In this document: positions 33,994-43,237 of the stretch, in pieces | Numbering within the stretch: the stretch's first letter is position 1 | Layout: each line of letters begins with the position of its first letter | DNA from: Arthrobacter sp. MA-N2 | Lineage (GTDB): Bacteria > Actinomycetota > Actinomycetes > Actinomycetales > Micrococcaceae | Direction: 5' to 3' | Assembly: GCF_000517125.1 (NCBI RefSeq) | Contig: NZ_KI912156.1 | Span: 250,290 to 314,289 of the forward strand | DNA: 64,000 bases | Notes under the pieces: model-generated | Told to the model about the DNA's origin: nothing | Seen by the model: the letters and a program-made list of their open reading frames with translations, nothing else | Databases searched by the model: none | Program-made: the position numbers and the translations under genes

Positions 33994-36528
33994 TTAGAGG
34001 AAATACCCCGAGACGTCCGCGATGAGTTGTGCGGTACCGGAGGAACGGTTGTACAGATTGACCTTTCCATCTGGTCCTATGGGAATAGCGACGCTATTAG
34101 GGACAATCTGTCCGGTGGCGTAGTTCAGGTTCGAGGCATTCGGGAGAGCTGCTCCCGAGGGATAGGCCGTGACAAAACCGAACGATGTCGAATTGGCAAC
34201 TGTGAGGTTGAAGACCGTCGCTGCCGCGGTCGCCGGGACACCTCCAACTCCACCCACTTGGAACGAGATTGTTCCGTCCCCCGGCACAGCCGTGGTGTTC
34301 CTTGTATCAAGGAACCGGGTTGGGGCGATCGGCTGGAACGTACCCGGGAGAGTTGCTACGCCTGCCAGATAGTATCCCGAAACATCGGCTATGAGTTGCG
34401 CAGTGCCGGTGGACTGGTTGTACAGGGTGACCTTGCCATCTGCTCCAACCGGAACGGTGACGCTGTTCGGGACGATTTGTCCGGTGGCATAGTTCACGTT
34501 GGATGCGTTAGGTCTCGCGGCGCCAGAGGCGTAGGCCGTGACGAACCCGAATGAAGTTGGGTTCGCGACCGTCAAGTTAAAGGTCACCGCCGACACGCTT
34601 GCCGGTATTCCGCTGGCTCCGCCCACCTGGAACGATACGGTTCCGTTCGGAGCCACCGGCGTGGGGGTGCTCCTTGTATCAAGGAACCTGGTTGGCGCGA
34701 TGGCTTGGAACGCTCCGGCGGCAGCAGCTGTTCCAGCGACGTAATACCCGGAAACATCGGCGATCAGCTGGGCGGTGCCGGTGGACTGGTTGTACAGCGT
34801 GACCTTGCCATCTGCCCCAACAGGAACCGTGACGCGGTTCGGGACAATTTGTCCGGTGGCATAGTTCACGTTGGATGCGTTAGGTCTCGCAGTGCCAGAG
34901 GCGTAGGCCGTGACGAACCCGAATGAAGTTGGGTTCGCGACCGTCAGGTTAAAGGTCACCGCCGACACGCTTGCCGGTATTCCGTTCACTCCACCGACCT
35001 GGAATGAGACTGTCCCGTTGGGAGCCACGGGGCCGCTGCTGATCCTGGTGTCGAGCAACCGCATCGGCGTCAAGGGCTGGAACGCGCCGGGCGGTAGCAC
35101 GGCTTCCGTGAGGCTGTAGTCGTCCGTAACCAGCGTTCCCAAACTGGTAAGGGTCAGGGCCATAGTCATGGCAGTGGCACCGGCAGGCACGGGTGGAGAG
35201 GAATAGGTGACCTGGGTGTAGGCCGCGGAGGCAGGATAGAGCGGACTCGACGTCCAGTACTGCCAGTTGCCCTGGCCCAGTCTGTAGTAGAGCTCGAATT
35301 GGGTATTCGTCGTCGAGTTGTACCAAGCCGACATCGTGTATCTCTTGCCCGGCGTTACCGTTGGGGTGCATTGGCCCGTATCAAGTGGTGGCAGTATTTT
35401 GGCGTCACCGTCCGCGTAGGTGGTCATCACCAGTTGTTCGGCAGCGGTCCCGGTGTGGGCCGCGGCCACCGTGCTGTAGGTATAGGTGTTGTTGCCGTAG
35501 CCTCCCGGAACCCAACACGAAGGCGCCCCTCCCACGACAGGGCCGGCGGTCTCAAATCCGGGATTACGGAGCAGATTTCCGGACGTAATGGGCGCAGGCG
35601 GCGGCGGGCCGGCCGGATTGGTCTTTACAGTGCCGCCAATCACTTGGTCGACGGTTTTGACAATGATCCGTCCCGCGGCCTGCTCGGCCACCAGAAAATC
35701 AATGAGGGAATTGAAGTTTGCGGTAGTCACGTTGAGCGGGTTATTCGCGACGTTGATGTGGTGGAAGGTGTATTGCATCCAGCCGCCGGCAGGCTCGGCT
35801 TTGAGGGTCAGGTCCTCCAAATTCTGCAGCGTCCATGTGCTGTCGACTTGGTCCGGCGCCTTCGTGAGATAGGGGTCCGCGGGAGGCATGGTCTCGGCGA
35901 GGGGCATACCCGCTGATGCAGGAATCTGGCTAGCGATATCACCCAGTCCACGAGCGCTGTTGTATCCGCAACCTTGAACAATGGTCTCTATAGCCGGGGT
36001 TGACGAGGCGTATGGGTATGCAAAGTTCGTTACGCGCAACCCCATGTTTGTCAGGTTTGTGCGGTCATCGCAAACCTGGCGGGTAACCTCACCCGCGTCA
36101 GCCTGGGCGAGGTCGGGGTGGGTGATGGTGTGTCCCCCAATCTCATTTCCCGCTGCCTGAAGCGCGAGAGCCTGCGCAGTTGTCATGTGCAGGCTGTCGG
36201 AGTTTAGAAAGCCTGACGGCGTATAGAACGTTCCGTGAAGGCCTTTGGAGTTCATATAGGCCGCGGCAGCCATCTGATCGACGTGGGCATCATCGAACGT
36301 AAGGGTCACGGTGACGAGGCTGGCCGCCTGGGCCGCCGGTGCCAGCAGGACCACGTTGAAGAATGTCGCCAGAACAAATAGCGCCGTGCCCATGGCAGCG
36401 GCCGCGGTCCAGTGGGTTCTGTGAATTTTCCATGGCCAGCCCCGTTCCGGGACCAAAGCAACCGTCCACCGGTCTGCCCCCGCAGAGGTTTGTTGGAATA
36501 GCGTGTCGCTCTGCCTGGATCGTTGCAT
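33994..36528 (-). CDS. Secreted polysaccharide deacetylase with C-terminal triple repeat
   Basis: An 844-aa exported protein. A long cytoplasmic lead precedes a hydrophobic signal segment (about 41-68, likely cleavage after AQA). A NodB deacetylase domain follows (about 70-300), with D79/D80 in 'TFDDAHVDQ' and zinc histidines H133/H137 in 'GGHTITHPD'. A Pro linker leads to a CBM-like beta domain (about 320-475, 'NLLRNPGFETAG'). Three tandem repeats of about 120 residues (480-603, 604-727, 728-844), each ending 'TAQLIADVSGYY/F', close the chain. The repeats probably bind the cell wall or glycan. A terminator hairpin follows. No neighbour explains the substrate; cell-wall or capsular GlcNAc polymers are possible. 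Confidence 0.9.
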   Translation of the reverse strand: MQRSRQSDTLFQQTSAGADRWTVALVPERGWPWKIHRTHWTAAAAMGTALFVLATFFNVVLLAPAAQAASLVTVTLTFDDAHVDQMAAAAYMNSKGLHGTFYTPSGFLNSDSLHMTTAQALALQAAGNEIGGHTITHPDLAQADAGEVTRQVCDDRTNLTNMGLRVTNFAYPYASSTPAIETIVQGCGYNSARGLGDIASQIPASAGMPLAETMPPADPYLTKAPDQVDSTWTLQNLEDLTLKAEPAGGWMQYTFHHINVANNPLNVTTANFNSLIDFLVAEQAAGRIIVKTVDQVIGGTVKTNPAGPPPPAPITSGNLLRNPGFETAGPVVGGAPSCWVPGGYGNNTYTYSTVAAAHTGTAAEQLVMTTYADGDAKILPPLDTGQCTPTVTPGKRYTMSAWYNSTTNTQFELYYRLGQGNWQYWTSSPLYPASAAYTQVTYSSPPVPAGATAMTMALTLTSLGTLVTDDYSLTEAVLPPGAFQPLTPMRLLDTRISSGPVAPNGTVSFQVGGVNGIPASVSAVTFNLTVANPTSFGFVTAYASGTARPNASNVNYATGQIVPNRVTVPVGADGKVTLYNQSTGTAQLIADVSGYYVAGTAAAAGAFQAIAPTRFLDTRSTPTPVAPNGTVSFQVGGASGIPASVSAVTFNLTVANPTSFGFVTAYASGAARPNASNVNYATGQIVPNSVTVPVGADGKVTLYNQSTGTAQLIADVSGYYLAGVATLPGTFQPIAPTRFLDTRNTTAVPGDGTISFQVGGVGGVPATAAATVFNLTVANSTSFGFVTAYPSGAALPNASNLNYATGQIVPNSVAIPIGPDGKVNLYNRSSGTAQLIADVSGYFL
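33997..35091 (-). repeat. Three tandem ~370-bp repeats in the deacetylase gene
   Basis: Units lie at 34720-35091, 34348-34719 and 33997-34347. The first two are nearly identical over long stretches (for example 'VSAVTFNLTVANPTSFGFV', and the segment coding 'TLYNQSTGTAQLIADVSG'); the third is more diverged and seven residues shorter. The near-identity implies recent duplication or ongoing gene conversion. Confidence 0.92.
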
Positions 36529-36867
36529 GGGACCGAACTCGATTCACAACTGCGGCCCGTCCCCACGTCCTGCCAGGATATGGCCCGAACGAACCTGAAC
36601 GGGCATTCTCTCCGCCACCTGAACGCTCCAGTGGCCGACGCTCCCCAAGCTACTTTCGTTTCCAAGCCTCGGATTGAGTGGCCGCTACCTGTCTTTCGGG
36701 GCCACCACTCTAGTTTCACGGGTATCCCCCGGCATCAAGTAAGGAGAGACGTTCAGCGTCGAAAGCCGCAAGGCAGACGGGCTAGTCGCCCACGCAACCG
36801 GCGTGTACAGTCGTTTTTCGCAGCCCCTTTCGGTCAGGCTCGCCCGACCGGGTCCGAGGAGTAAGGA
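36529..36867. other. 339-bp divergent intergenic region
   Basis: The region lies between the divergent deacetylase and permease genes. I find no supported ORF, tRNA or recognised riboswitch. It must hold the two promoters and probably a long leader for the secreted protein. Short overlapping frames here are shadows without ribosome sites. Confidence 0.5.
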
Positions 36868-37932
36868 GTGCTTGTGACGCTGCCTGCAGTCGACAAACGC
36901 GAACAGCCCACACACGAGCACAAGAACCCGGCCCGCGGCCTTGCGTCGAAGTCTGCTGTCCGGCTGGTCGTCGGCCTCGCCATCGTTGCGCTCTTCGCGG
37001 TCGTGCGGGTGCTCGCCCCGCGAGCGTCAGGATCCTTTGTACTTCCCGACGCCGCCCGCGACTTTGCCACGCTGTCAATCAGTGTGGTCATCGAGTCCCT
37101 TCCCTTCGTTTTCCTCGGGATTGTCCTCTCGATCGCCGTCCAGGTCTGGCTGCCGGACGGCGTCCTGCTGCGTCGACTACCACGGAGCCCGCTCTTGCGG
37201 AGGCTGGTCCTTTCGCTTCTGGGCATGCTGCTACCGGTCTGTGAGTGCGGGAATGTTCCCCTGGCTCGGGGATTGGTGGTCAAGGGCCTCACGGTTGCGG
37301 AGTCGATGACTTTCCTGTTCGCTGCCCCCATCCTGAACCCCGTGACCATCGTCACCACCGCGCAGGCATTTGGCTGGGACAACGGCATCCTGGTCTCACG
37401 GGTCCTTGGTGGTTTCTTTATTGCAAACCTTGTCGGTTGGATCTACAGCAGGCATCCGCGCCCCCAGGACCTGCTGACTACCCGCTTCCAGGAGACATGT
37501 ACCGTGGCGGACCACCAGAGCGGCCCGGCCGGGAAGGTGCGGCGCAGCGTGCAGATGTTCTCTCAGGAGACGCGCGCGATGATGCCTGCCTTGTTTGTTG
37601 GAGCAGGCATGGCGGGGCTGATCCAGGTAGCCGTCTCCCGCGAAGTGTTGGTTACCCTGGGCAGCAATCCCGTCTGGTCTGTCCTGGCCTTGATGCTGTT
37701 GGCGTTCGTCGTCGCGATCTGCTCAAACGTGGATGCTTTCTTTATCCTTTCGTTCGGAGCAACGTTCATGCCGGGAGGCATCGTGGCCTTCCTCGTCTTC
37801 GGTCCGATGATCGACGTGAAGATGCTCGCCCTGATGCGGACCACCTTCACCGCGAAAACCCTTCTTCAGCTCAGCCTTCTGGTTGCGCTATGCGCGGCCG
37901 TCCTCGGATTGGCGGTCAATTATGGTCATTAG
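36868..37932 (+). CDS. YraQ/UPF0718-family permease
   Basis: A 354-aa membrane protein of the permease family DUF318 (YraQ/YcgR), with two four-helix halves separated by a cytoplasmic loop. The conserved motif 'PVCECGNVPLARG' appears in the first half. A second proline-rich motif 'CSNVDAFFIL' appears in the second. In Bacillus the homologue (ycgR) is paired with ycgQ and controlled by Zur, which suggests metal handling. The start is GTG 36868, but GTG 36874 has an equally good AAGGAG site. It overlaps the next gene by 11 bp. Confidence 0.85.
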   Translation: MLVTLPAVDKREQPTHEHKNPARGLASKSAVRLVVGLAIVALFAVVRVLAPRASGSFVLPDAARDFATLSISVVIESLPFVFLGIVLSIAVQVWLPDGVLLRRLPRSPLLRRLVLSLLGMLLPVCECGNVPLARGLVVKGLTVAESMTFLFAAPILNPVTIVTTAQAFGWDNGILVSRVLGGFFIANLVGWIYSRHPRPQDLLTTRFQETCTVADHQSGPAGKVRRSVQMFSQETRAMMPALFVGAGMAGLIQVAVSREVLVTLGSNPVWSVLALMLLAFVVAICSNVDAFFILSFGATFMPGGIVAFLVFGPMIDVKMLALMRTTFTAKTLLQLSLLVALCAAVLGLAVNYGH

Positions 37933-38683
37933 GCGCCTCGTAGCCCGCTGGCAGGGTGTGGTTCTCAGCCTGATCGGCCTCATCGCCACGATCTGGCTGG
38001 GTCTGACGGGGCAGCTTGCCTTGTATATCCATCCACGATATTTCGTGTTCACGATCATCATGGCAGTGATCGCCGCCGTCCTTGCCCTGGCGGCCTTCGC
38101 ATTCGCTCCCACGGCCCAGGACGGGCACGACCACGAACACGACGAGGAGAGGGATTCCCGGTGGGCCTGGCTGTGGCCTGTCGGAAGCGTGCTGACCATC
38201 ATCGCCGCGGTCGTCGCTTTGCTGATCCTGCCGCCGTCGACTCTAACCACGGCAACGGTCACCCAGCGCGACCTCAATGGCTCAGCGTCCGCCCTCACGC
38301 TGAAAGCACCCGCGCTGCCGAGCAAGGGAGACTACTCCGCTTTCACGGTGAGGGACTGGGCATCGTTGCTTCGATCCGGTGCCGGGCAGGACTTTTTCGC
38401 CGACAAGACCGCCACCGTCACCGGTTTTATCACTCCCGATAAGAGTGATTCCAATGTTTTCTTCGTGGCCCGATTTGTGGTGACCTGCTGTGCAGTTGAT
38501 GCCCAACCGATTGGAGTTCCCGTCTATCACCCTGGGTGGCAGGACCAGTACAAAACCGACAGCTGGGTCACAATCTCCAGCAGCTTCCGGGCCAATCCCA
38601 ACCCCGCCAGCCGCGAGGCAATCGTTTTGATGCCGGATTCCATCACCCCCACCACACAGCCGGCGCAGCCCTATGTCTACTAA
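37922..38683 (+). CDS. TIGR03943/YcgQ-family permease subunit
   Basis: A 253-aa protein with three N-terminal membrane helices, a His-rich loop ('DGHDHEHDEE') between them, and a C-terminal extracytoplasmic domain bearing 'FVVTCCAVDAQPIG', the double-Cys motif of the YcgQ family. The His cluster and CC pair suggest metal binding. The start is ATG 37922, inside the end of the permease gene, so the two are translationally coupled and likely form one complex. Confidence 0.85.
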   Translation: MVIRRLVARWQGVVLSLIGLIATIWLGLTGQLALYIHPRYFVFTIIMAVIAAVLALAAFAFAPTAQDGHDHEHDEERDSRWAWLWPVGSVLTIIAAVVALLILPPSTLTTATVTQRDLNGSASALTLKAPALPSKGDYSAFTVRDWASLLRSGAGQDFFADKTATVTGFITPDKSDSNVFFVARFVVTCCAVDAQPIGVPVYHPGWQDQYKTDSWVTISSSFRANPNPASREAIVLMPDSITPTTQPAQPYVY

Positions 38684-39926
38684 GCGCCGTCCCGTCTCGG
38701 CCAAGCGGACTGCAGCCATCGCGGCGGCGGCCGAGCTCCTGGCCGGACGCCGCTTCGCCCGTCGCCTCTACGGCACCATCGCGATCCTCGCCCTCCTTGC
38801 CGGCGGCCTGACCGCCGCGGACCTTTCGAAGCTGCCGCACCCTAACTCCACCTCGGCCCTCGCCCGCTCCGCCACCCCCGCGGCGTTCGCCCTGTACAGC
38901 CTGCAAAGGGAAACCGCGAAAGACAGCACGGGGCTGAAGAAGCCGGACACCATCGTCGGCACAAGCCTCTCCGGGAGCGACCAGGGCACTGTCGTCGTCA
39001 GCGCCCACCGCATCCAGGAGTATGCCGCCCTCACCTCCGCCCTCGCCGTCGTCACACTCAACGACGACAACACGAGTTCGCTCGAGATCGTCCCCCTCAC
39101 GGGCGGGCCGCCCACGCTTGTTCCGTTGCCGAGCCTGGGGACCGTGGGCAACCTTCACGCAGCGGGATCCAATCACCTCATAGGTTTCACTTTCACTGCT
39201 TCGTCCACCACCGGGCAGTACTGGAATACACTCTTCGTCTACGACATCAATGATCCATCTGCGGGTCCGCAGGCGGTCCAGGGAATCCACGGTCCTGTCT
39301 CAGCCGCGGACTGGCGATTTGTTCCGGGAGCGGCCACATTGGTTGCGCGGACAGATGACGGGTCCACGTTTCTCATTGACCCGCTGGACAGCGGCAAGGT
39401 ATCGCCCCTGGGGACGCACGCTGGGATCCTCGGGTTCCCCGGAACGAACGAGCTCGCCGTGAGCGACCCGGGGTTGAAGGTGGGCATTGACCCGCCACGG
39501 TACTCGATCATCAATCTCTCCAACGGCGCCCTCGCGCCGCTGACCCTCGCGGGAGGCGCTCCGCCCGACAACACCAAAAGCGGCACCACCGCCGACGGCC
39601 AGCCCTTGGTCCTCGATAGTTCCGGCCAGTACGCGCAGGTGGTGAGAAAGTACGACGCCGGGAAGGAGACCTCTGACATTACTCTCACCGACAAGAACGG
39701 CACTCGCGTGCTCTACCAGCCTGCAGCCGAATGGTCCCGCCTCCTGGATGTATGCGTTTCTCCGGCGCGTGACTACCTCGCGGTCGAAACGGCCGCCCCG
39801 CAATATGTCGGCGACCAATATCCCGTCCGCCCCGAACCGTCCCCCATGCGGACTGACCTCGTGAACCTGAAATCTGGCACGGTCCTGAAAAGCGTTCCCG
39901 GGTTTCTCCCGAGCTGGTGCGGCTGA
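38673..39926 (+). CDS. Membrane-anchored extracytoplasmic protein (possible beta-propeller)
   Basis: A 417-aa protein that I do not recognise. One membrane helix (about residues 31-49) follows an Arg/Lys-rich N terminus. The rest appears extracytoplasmic and strand-rich, with repeated blade-like stretches such as 'AADWRFVPGAATLVARTDD' and 'LVLDSSGQYAQVV', suggesting a WD40/TolB-like propeller. It overlaps the YcgQ-like gene by 11 bp, so the three genes form one operon. Its role in metal transport would be inference only. A dispersed repeat lies 60 bp after its stop. Confidence 0.7.
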   Translation: MSTKRRPVSAKRTAAIAAAAELLAGRRFARRLYGTIAILALLAGGLTAADLSKLPHPNSTSALARSATPAAFALYSLQRETAKDSTGLKKPDTIVGTSLSGSDQGTVVVSAHRIQEYAALTSALAVVTLNDDNTSSLEIVPLTGGPPTLVPLPSLGTVGNLHAAGSNHLIGFTFTASSTTGQYWNTLFVYDINDPSAGPQAVQGIHGPVSAADWRFVPGAATLVARTDDGSTFLIDPLDSGKVSPLGTHAGILGFPGTNELAVSDPGLKVGIDPPRYSIINLSNGALAPLTLAGGAPPDNTKSGTTADGQPLVLDSSGQYAQVVRKYDAGKETSDITLTDKNGTRVLYQPAAEWSRLLDVCVSPARDYLAVETAAPQYVGDQYPVRPEPSPMRTDLVNLKSGTVLKSVPGFLPSWCG

Positions 39927-39985
39927 ACGAACTGGGCAAACGGACGGCTCGGCGGCCTTGAACGTGTCTGCCGAACTCGACGCAA

Positions 39986-40077
39986 AAATGGCCCGCCGAC
40001 ACGGAAAAGGTCTCACGACCCCCGAATATGAGCCGCGCCATGGACTATCCGCGGCGCCAGTCAATTACAGTGTCGCT
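39986..40077. repeat. Dispersed intergenic repeat, copy A
   Basis: AAATGGCC-CGCCGACACGG ... ACGACCCCCGAA ... GCGGCGCCAG-CAATTAC-GTGTCGC matches the segment at 52100-52190 apart from scattered changes and a longer middle here. Both copies sit in convergent gene junctions. The outer CGACAC/GTGTCG arms can pair. Confidence 0.75.
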
Positions 40078-40126
40078 GGGGCCTCAACGGCCACGCGAGC
40101 TGCAGGACATGCGCCGCCAGACGGGC

Positions 40127-40585
40127 TCAATCGCCCAACTGCTCCAGGATCCGGGCCAGTTCGGCACGATCCCCTGCACTGAGCCGGGCAAAGTACTCGG
40201 AAGACTTGCCACGCCGTTCGGCACTGATTTTCGCAAAGAGTTCCTGCCCTGTTGCCGTGGCGGCGAGCAGGGTGGCGCGACGGTCCGTGGGATCGGCGGT
40301 TCGGCACACGAGACCCTTGAGCTCGAGCTGGTCCACTACCTCGGTGGCGGAACGCGGTGCAATACGCAGCCGTTCCGCCAGGTCCTTCAGTCGCATGGGG
40401 TTCCCAGCCGGTGCGTCGATTCCCGCCGTGGCATCCTGCCTCCGCATCAGGGTCATGAGCGCCCGCCATTGGTGCGGTGTCAGCTCCCAAGGCGACAGTT
40501 GCTCGGCCCAGGTCCGGCGCAGCCCTCGGAAAGCGGCATGAAAGAGATCGCCGAGATCGGCAGGGTCAGAGGGCTGTGAGTGCAT
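40127..40585 (-). CDS. MarR-family transcriptional regulator
   Basis: A 152-aa MarR dimeric winged-helix regulator. Recognition region: 'RLKDLAERLRIAPRSATEVVDQLE' in part. Wing: 'RTADPTDRRATLLAATATG', with the family's D-x-R-D/R-R. It is divergent from an ABC exporter and likely represses it. A GAGGTAACCTC palindrome lies between the two starts. ATG at 40585. Confidence 0.92.
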   Translation of the reverse strand: MHSQPSDPADLGDLFHAAFRGLRRTWAEQLSPWELTPHQWRALMTLMRRQDATAGIDAPAGNPMRLKDLAERLRIAPRSATEVVDQLELKGLVCRTADPTDRRATLLAATATGQELFAKISAERRGKSSEYFARLSAGDRAELARILEQLGD

Positions 40586-40622
40586 GCAGCTAGTCTAGCA
40601 ATTTGACCCGCAACCACATAGT

Positions 40623-40633
40623 GAGGTAACCTC
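40623..40633. promoter_or_regulatory. Candidate MarR operator
   Basis: GAGGT-A-ACCTC, a perfect 11-bp palindrome, lies 37 bp from the marR start and 50 bp from the exporter start. Position between divergent marR and exporter genes is the main support; MarR sites are usually 15-20 bp. Confidence 0.4.
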
Positions 40634-40683
40634 TGTATTAGCAGCACGAATCCCGTGCCCGTTCACCACTGGAGGTGGTGCTT

Positions 40684-42570
40684 ATGACGGGGAACATCCT
40701 CACCCCCAATCCCCATGGACCAGGCTCCGGTTCCCGAAATTCCGGTCGTGGTCCTGCGCGCCTCAATCCCGCGGACCGCACGCAGTTGAAGCAGCATCCC
40801 GTGAGCCTCAAGCGGATCGCCGCACTGTTCACGCCGCACAAGGCGACCATCGCCGTCGTCGTGCTTCTCATTAGTGCCTCCAGCATCATCGGCTTGGCGC
40901 AGCCGTTCCTGGTCCGCCACATCATCGACGTCGCACTGCCCGGCAAGGATCTGCCGCTTCTCGCGTGGCTGGCCGCCGGATTGATCGCTGTGGCAGCCGC
41001 AACCGCGCTCATTGGCGTGCTGCAAACCTGGATGACCACGGGCATGGGCCAGAAGATCATGCACACGCTGCGCACGCGCTTGTTCACCCACCTGCAGCAG
41101 CAATCACTGGGATTCTTTACCCGGACCCGCAGCGGCGAGGTGCAGTCGCGGTTGAACAACGACATTTCCGGCCTGCAGCAGGTCATCACGTCCACCGCGA
41201 CCGGTGTTGCATCCAACCTGACCACAGCTATTGCCACCGCCATCGCGATGGTGGCCATTTCACCCGGGCTCTCGCTCCTCTCGCTGATAGTGATCCCGCC
41301 GGCTGTCTGGTTCACCCGCCGGGTGGCCCTGCTCCGGCGCAACATCACGTCCACGCTGCAGAGCGAACTGGCTACCATGAACACGCAGGTGGAAGAAGGG
41401 CTCTCGGTCTCCGGCGTCCGGCTTTCCAAAACCCTCGGAACCACCAAGCGCGACGCCTACCGCTACACGGAAAGCTCCAAACGGCTGATCGGCCTGGAGA
41501 TGCGTTCCCAACTGGCCGGCCGCTGGCGGATGTCCACCATGGGCATCATCTTCTCGGCCATTCCGGCGCTCATCTACCTGGCCGCTGGACTACCCGTCAC
41601 CAGCGGAGGCATGACCATCGGCACGCTCGTGGCGTTCACCGCGCTGCAATCCGCCATCTTCCGCCCCGTGATGAGCCTGCTGGACCTCGGTGTCCAATGG
41701 GTCACCGCGATGGCCCTGTTCAGCCGCATCTTTGAATATCTGGACCTGACTCCCGAGATCACGGCCCCGGCGCAGCCCGTGCCGCTGGATCCGGCCTCTG
41801 TGCGCGGCGAAGTCCGCTTTGAGGGCGTCCGTTTCGCGTACGACGGCGGCACTGACGTTCTGCGCGGCATCGACCTTACGCTCCCGGCCGGGACCAGCAC
41901 CGCAATCGTGGGGCCCACGGGTTCCGGGAAATCGACACTTGGCTCGCTGGTCCCGCGCCTGCATGACGCCACTGCCGGACGGATCACCATTGACGGTGTG
42001 GACGTCCGAGACATCGCCCCGGAGACCCTGACGAAAATCGTGGGCGTCGTGTCCCAGGAAACCTACCTTATCCACGACACCATCAGGGAGAACCTGCTGC
42101 TGGCCGCACCCGAGGCGGACGACGCACTCCTGTGGAGCGCACTGGCCTCCGCGCAGATCGCGGACCTGATCGGGGGCCTGCCCGGCGGCCTGGATACCAT
42201 GGTCGGCGCCCGCGGCCACCGGTTTTCCGGCGGAGAGCAGCAACGTTTGGCCATTGCCCGCACCATCCTGCGCAACCCCAAAGTGCTGGTCCTGGACGAG
42301 GCTACCTCCGCCCTGGATAACGCCACCGAGGCCCAGGTCCAAGCGGCGCTCGATCGGCTGGCCGTTGGCCGGACGACGCTCACCATCGCCCACAGGCTCT
42401 CCACCGTGGAGAAGGCAGACCAGCTGGCGGTCCTGGCCGGTGGTGCGATCGTCGAGCTCGGAGTTCCGAGCCAGCTTCGCGATGCCGGCGGCGCCTATGC
42501 ACGGCTTGCCGAGGCCCGGCTTGCCGAGGGCAGTGAAACCGAAGAAGCCCTGGCAAGACTCACGGCATGA
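40684..42570 (+). CDS. ABC exporter, fused membrane and ATPase domains
   Basis: A 628-aa half-transporter of the multidrug/lipid exporter type: six membrane helices (about 45-330), then the nucleotide-binding domain. Walker A 'GPTGSGKST', signature 'FSGGEQQRLAIAR' and Walker B 'VLVLDEATSALD' are intact, so a homodimer can work. The start is ATG 40684 with GGAGG 8 bp upstream; two in-frame GTGs just before overlap that site. It is divergent from MarR, which likely senses the exported drug. Its 3' end overlaps kdpE by 11 bp on the other strand. Confidence 0.93.
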   Translation: MTGNILTPNPHGPGSGSRNSGRGPARLNPADRTQLKQHPVSLKRIAALFTPHKATIAVVVLLISASSIIGLAQPFLVRHIIDVALPGKDLPLLAWLAAGLIAVAAATALIGVLQTWMTTGMGQKIMHTLRTRLFTHLQQQSLGFFTRTRSGEVQSRLNNDISGLQQVITSTATGVASNLTTAIATAIAMVAISPGLSLLSLIVIPPAVWFTRRVALLRRNITSTLQSELATMNTQVEEGLSVSGVRLSKTLGTTKRDAYRYTESSKRLIGLEMRSQLAGRWRMSTMGIIFSAIPALIYLAAGLPVTSGGMTIGTLVAFTALQSAIFRPVMSLLDLGVQWVTAMALFSRIFEYLDLTPEITAPAQPVPLDPASVRGEVRFEGVRFAYDGGTDVLRGIDLTLPAGTSTAIVGPTGSGKSTLGSLVPRLHDATAGRITIDGVDVRDIAPETLTKIVGVVSQETYLIHDTIRENLLLAAPEADDALLWSALASAQIADLIGGLPGGLDTMVGARGHRFSGGEQQRLAIARTILRNPKVLVLDEATSALDNATEAQVQAALDRLAVGRTTLTIAHRLSTVEKADQLAVLAGGAIVELGVPSQLRDAGGAYARLAEARLAEGSETEEALARLTA

Positions 42571-43237
42571 ACCGGTACCCGATCCCCACCTCGGTGATCA
42601 AGTGGCGCGGGTTCCCCGGCTCCGGTTCAAGCTTCCGGCGGAGCTGGGCCATGTACACGCGCACGTAGTTGGCTTCCTTGGCGTAGGCCGGACCCCAGAC
42701 CTCGCTGAGGAGCTGCTGCTGGGTGATGAGTTTCTCCGGATTCCGCACGAAGAGGTCCAGGATCCGCCATTCCGTCGGCGTGAGCCGGACATCCTCGCCG
42801 TCGCGCGTCACCCGCCGCATTGCCGAGTCCACGGTGAACGACTCGGTGACCAGTATGGGCTGTTCTTCGCCCGGGGCCGCGGTACGCCGCAGGATCGCCC
42901 GGAGGCGCGCCAACAACTCGTCGAGCCCGAACGGTTTGGTGATGTAATCGTCCGCCCCTGCGTCGAGGGCTTCGACCTTGTCATCTGAGCCGTGGCGGGC
43001 GGAGAGGACCAGAATGGGCACGCTGCTCCACGCACGCAGCCGCGTAATGACCGTTGTGCCGTCGATGTCCGGCAAGCCCAGGTCCAGGATCAGGACGCCC
43101 ACCGGATGTTGCGCTGCCGAGCGCAAGGCCGATTCGCCGTCGGACGCCGTGGCCACCTTGTAACCGTGGGCTTGGAGCGTTATCCGCAGCGCCTTGACGA
43201 TATGCGGATCGTCGTCCACCACGAGGACGTTGCTCAT
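42560..43237 (-). CDS. kdpE: KdpE response regulator
   Basis: A 225-aa OmpR-type response regulator. Receiver domain: D52 in 'LILDLGLPDIDG' is the phosphorylation site, and D8-D10 form the acidic pocket. The winged helix ends 'NYVRVYMAQLRRKLEPEPGNPRHL' in part, matching KdpE. It activates the kdp operon when phosphorylated by KdpD at low K+. Its ATG overlaps the kdpD stop by 4 bp. Last gene of the operon. Confidence 0.96.
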   Translation of the reverse strand: MSNVLVVDDDPHIVKALRITLQAHGYKVATASDGESALRSAAQHPVGVLILDLGLPDIDGTTVITRLRAWSSVPILVLSARHGSDDKVEALDAGADDYITKPFGLDELLARLRAILRRTAAPGEEQPILVTESFTVDSAMRRVTRDGEDVRLTPTEWRILDLFVRNPEKLITQQQLLSEVWGPAYAKEANYVRVYMAQLRRKLEPEPGNPRHLITEVGIGYRFMP

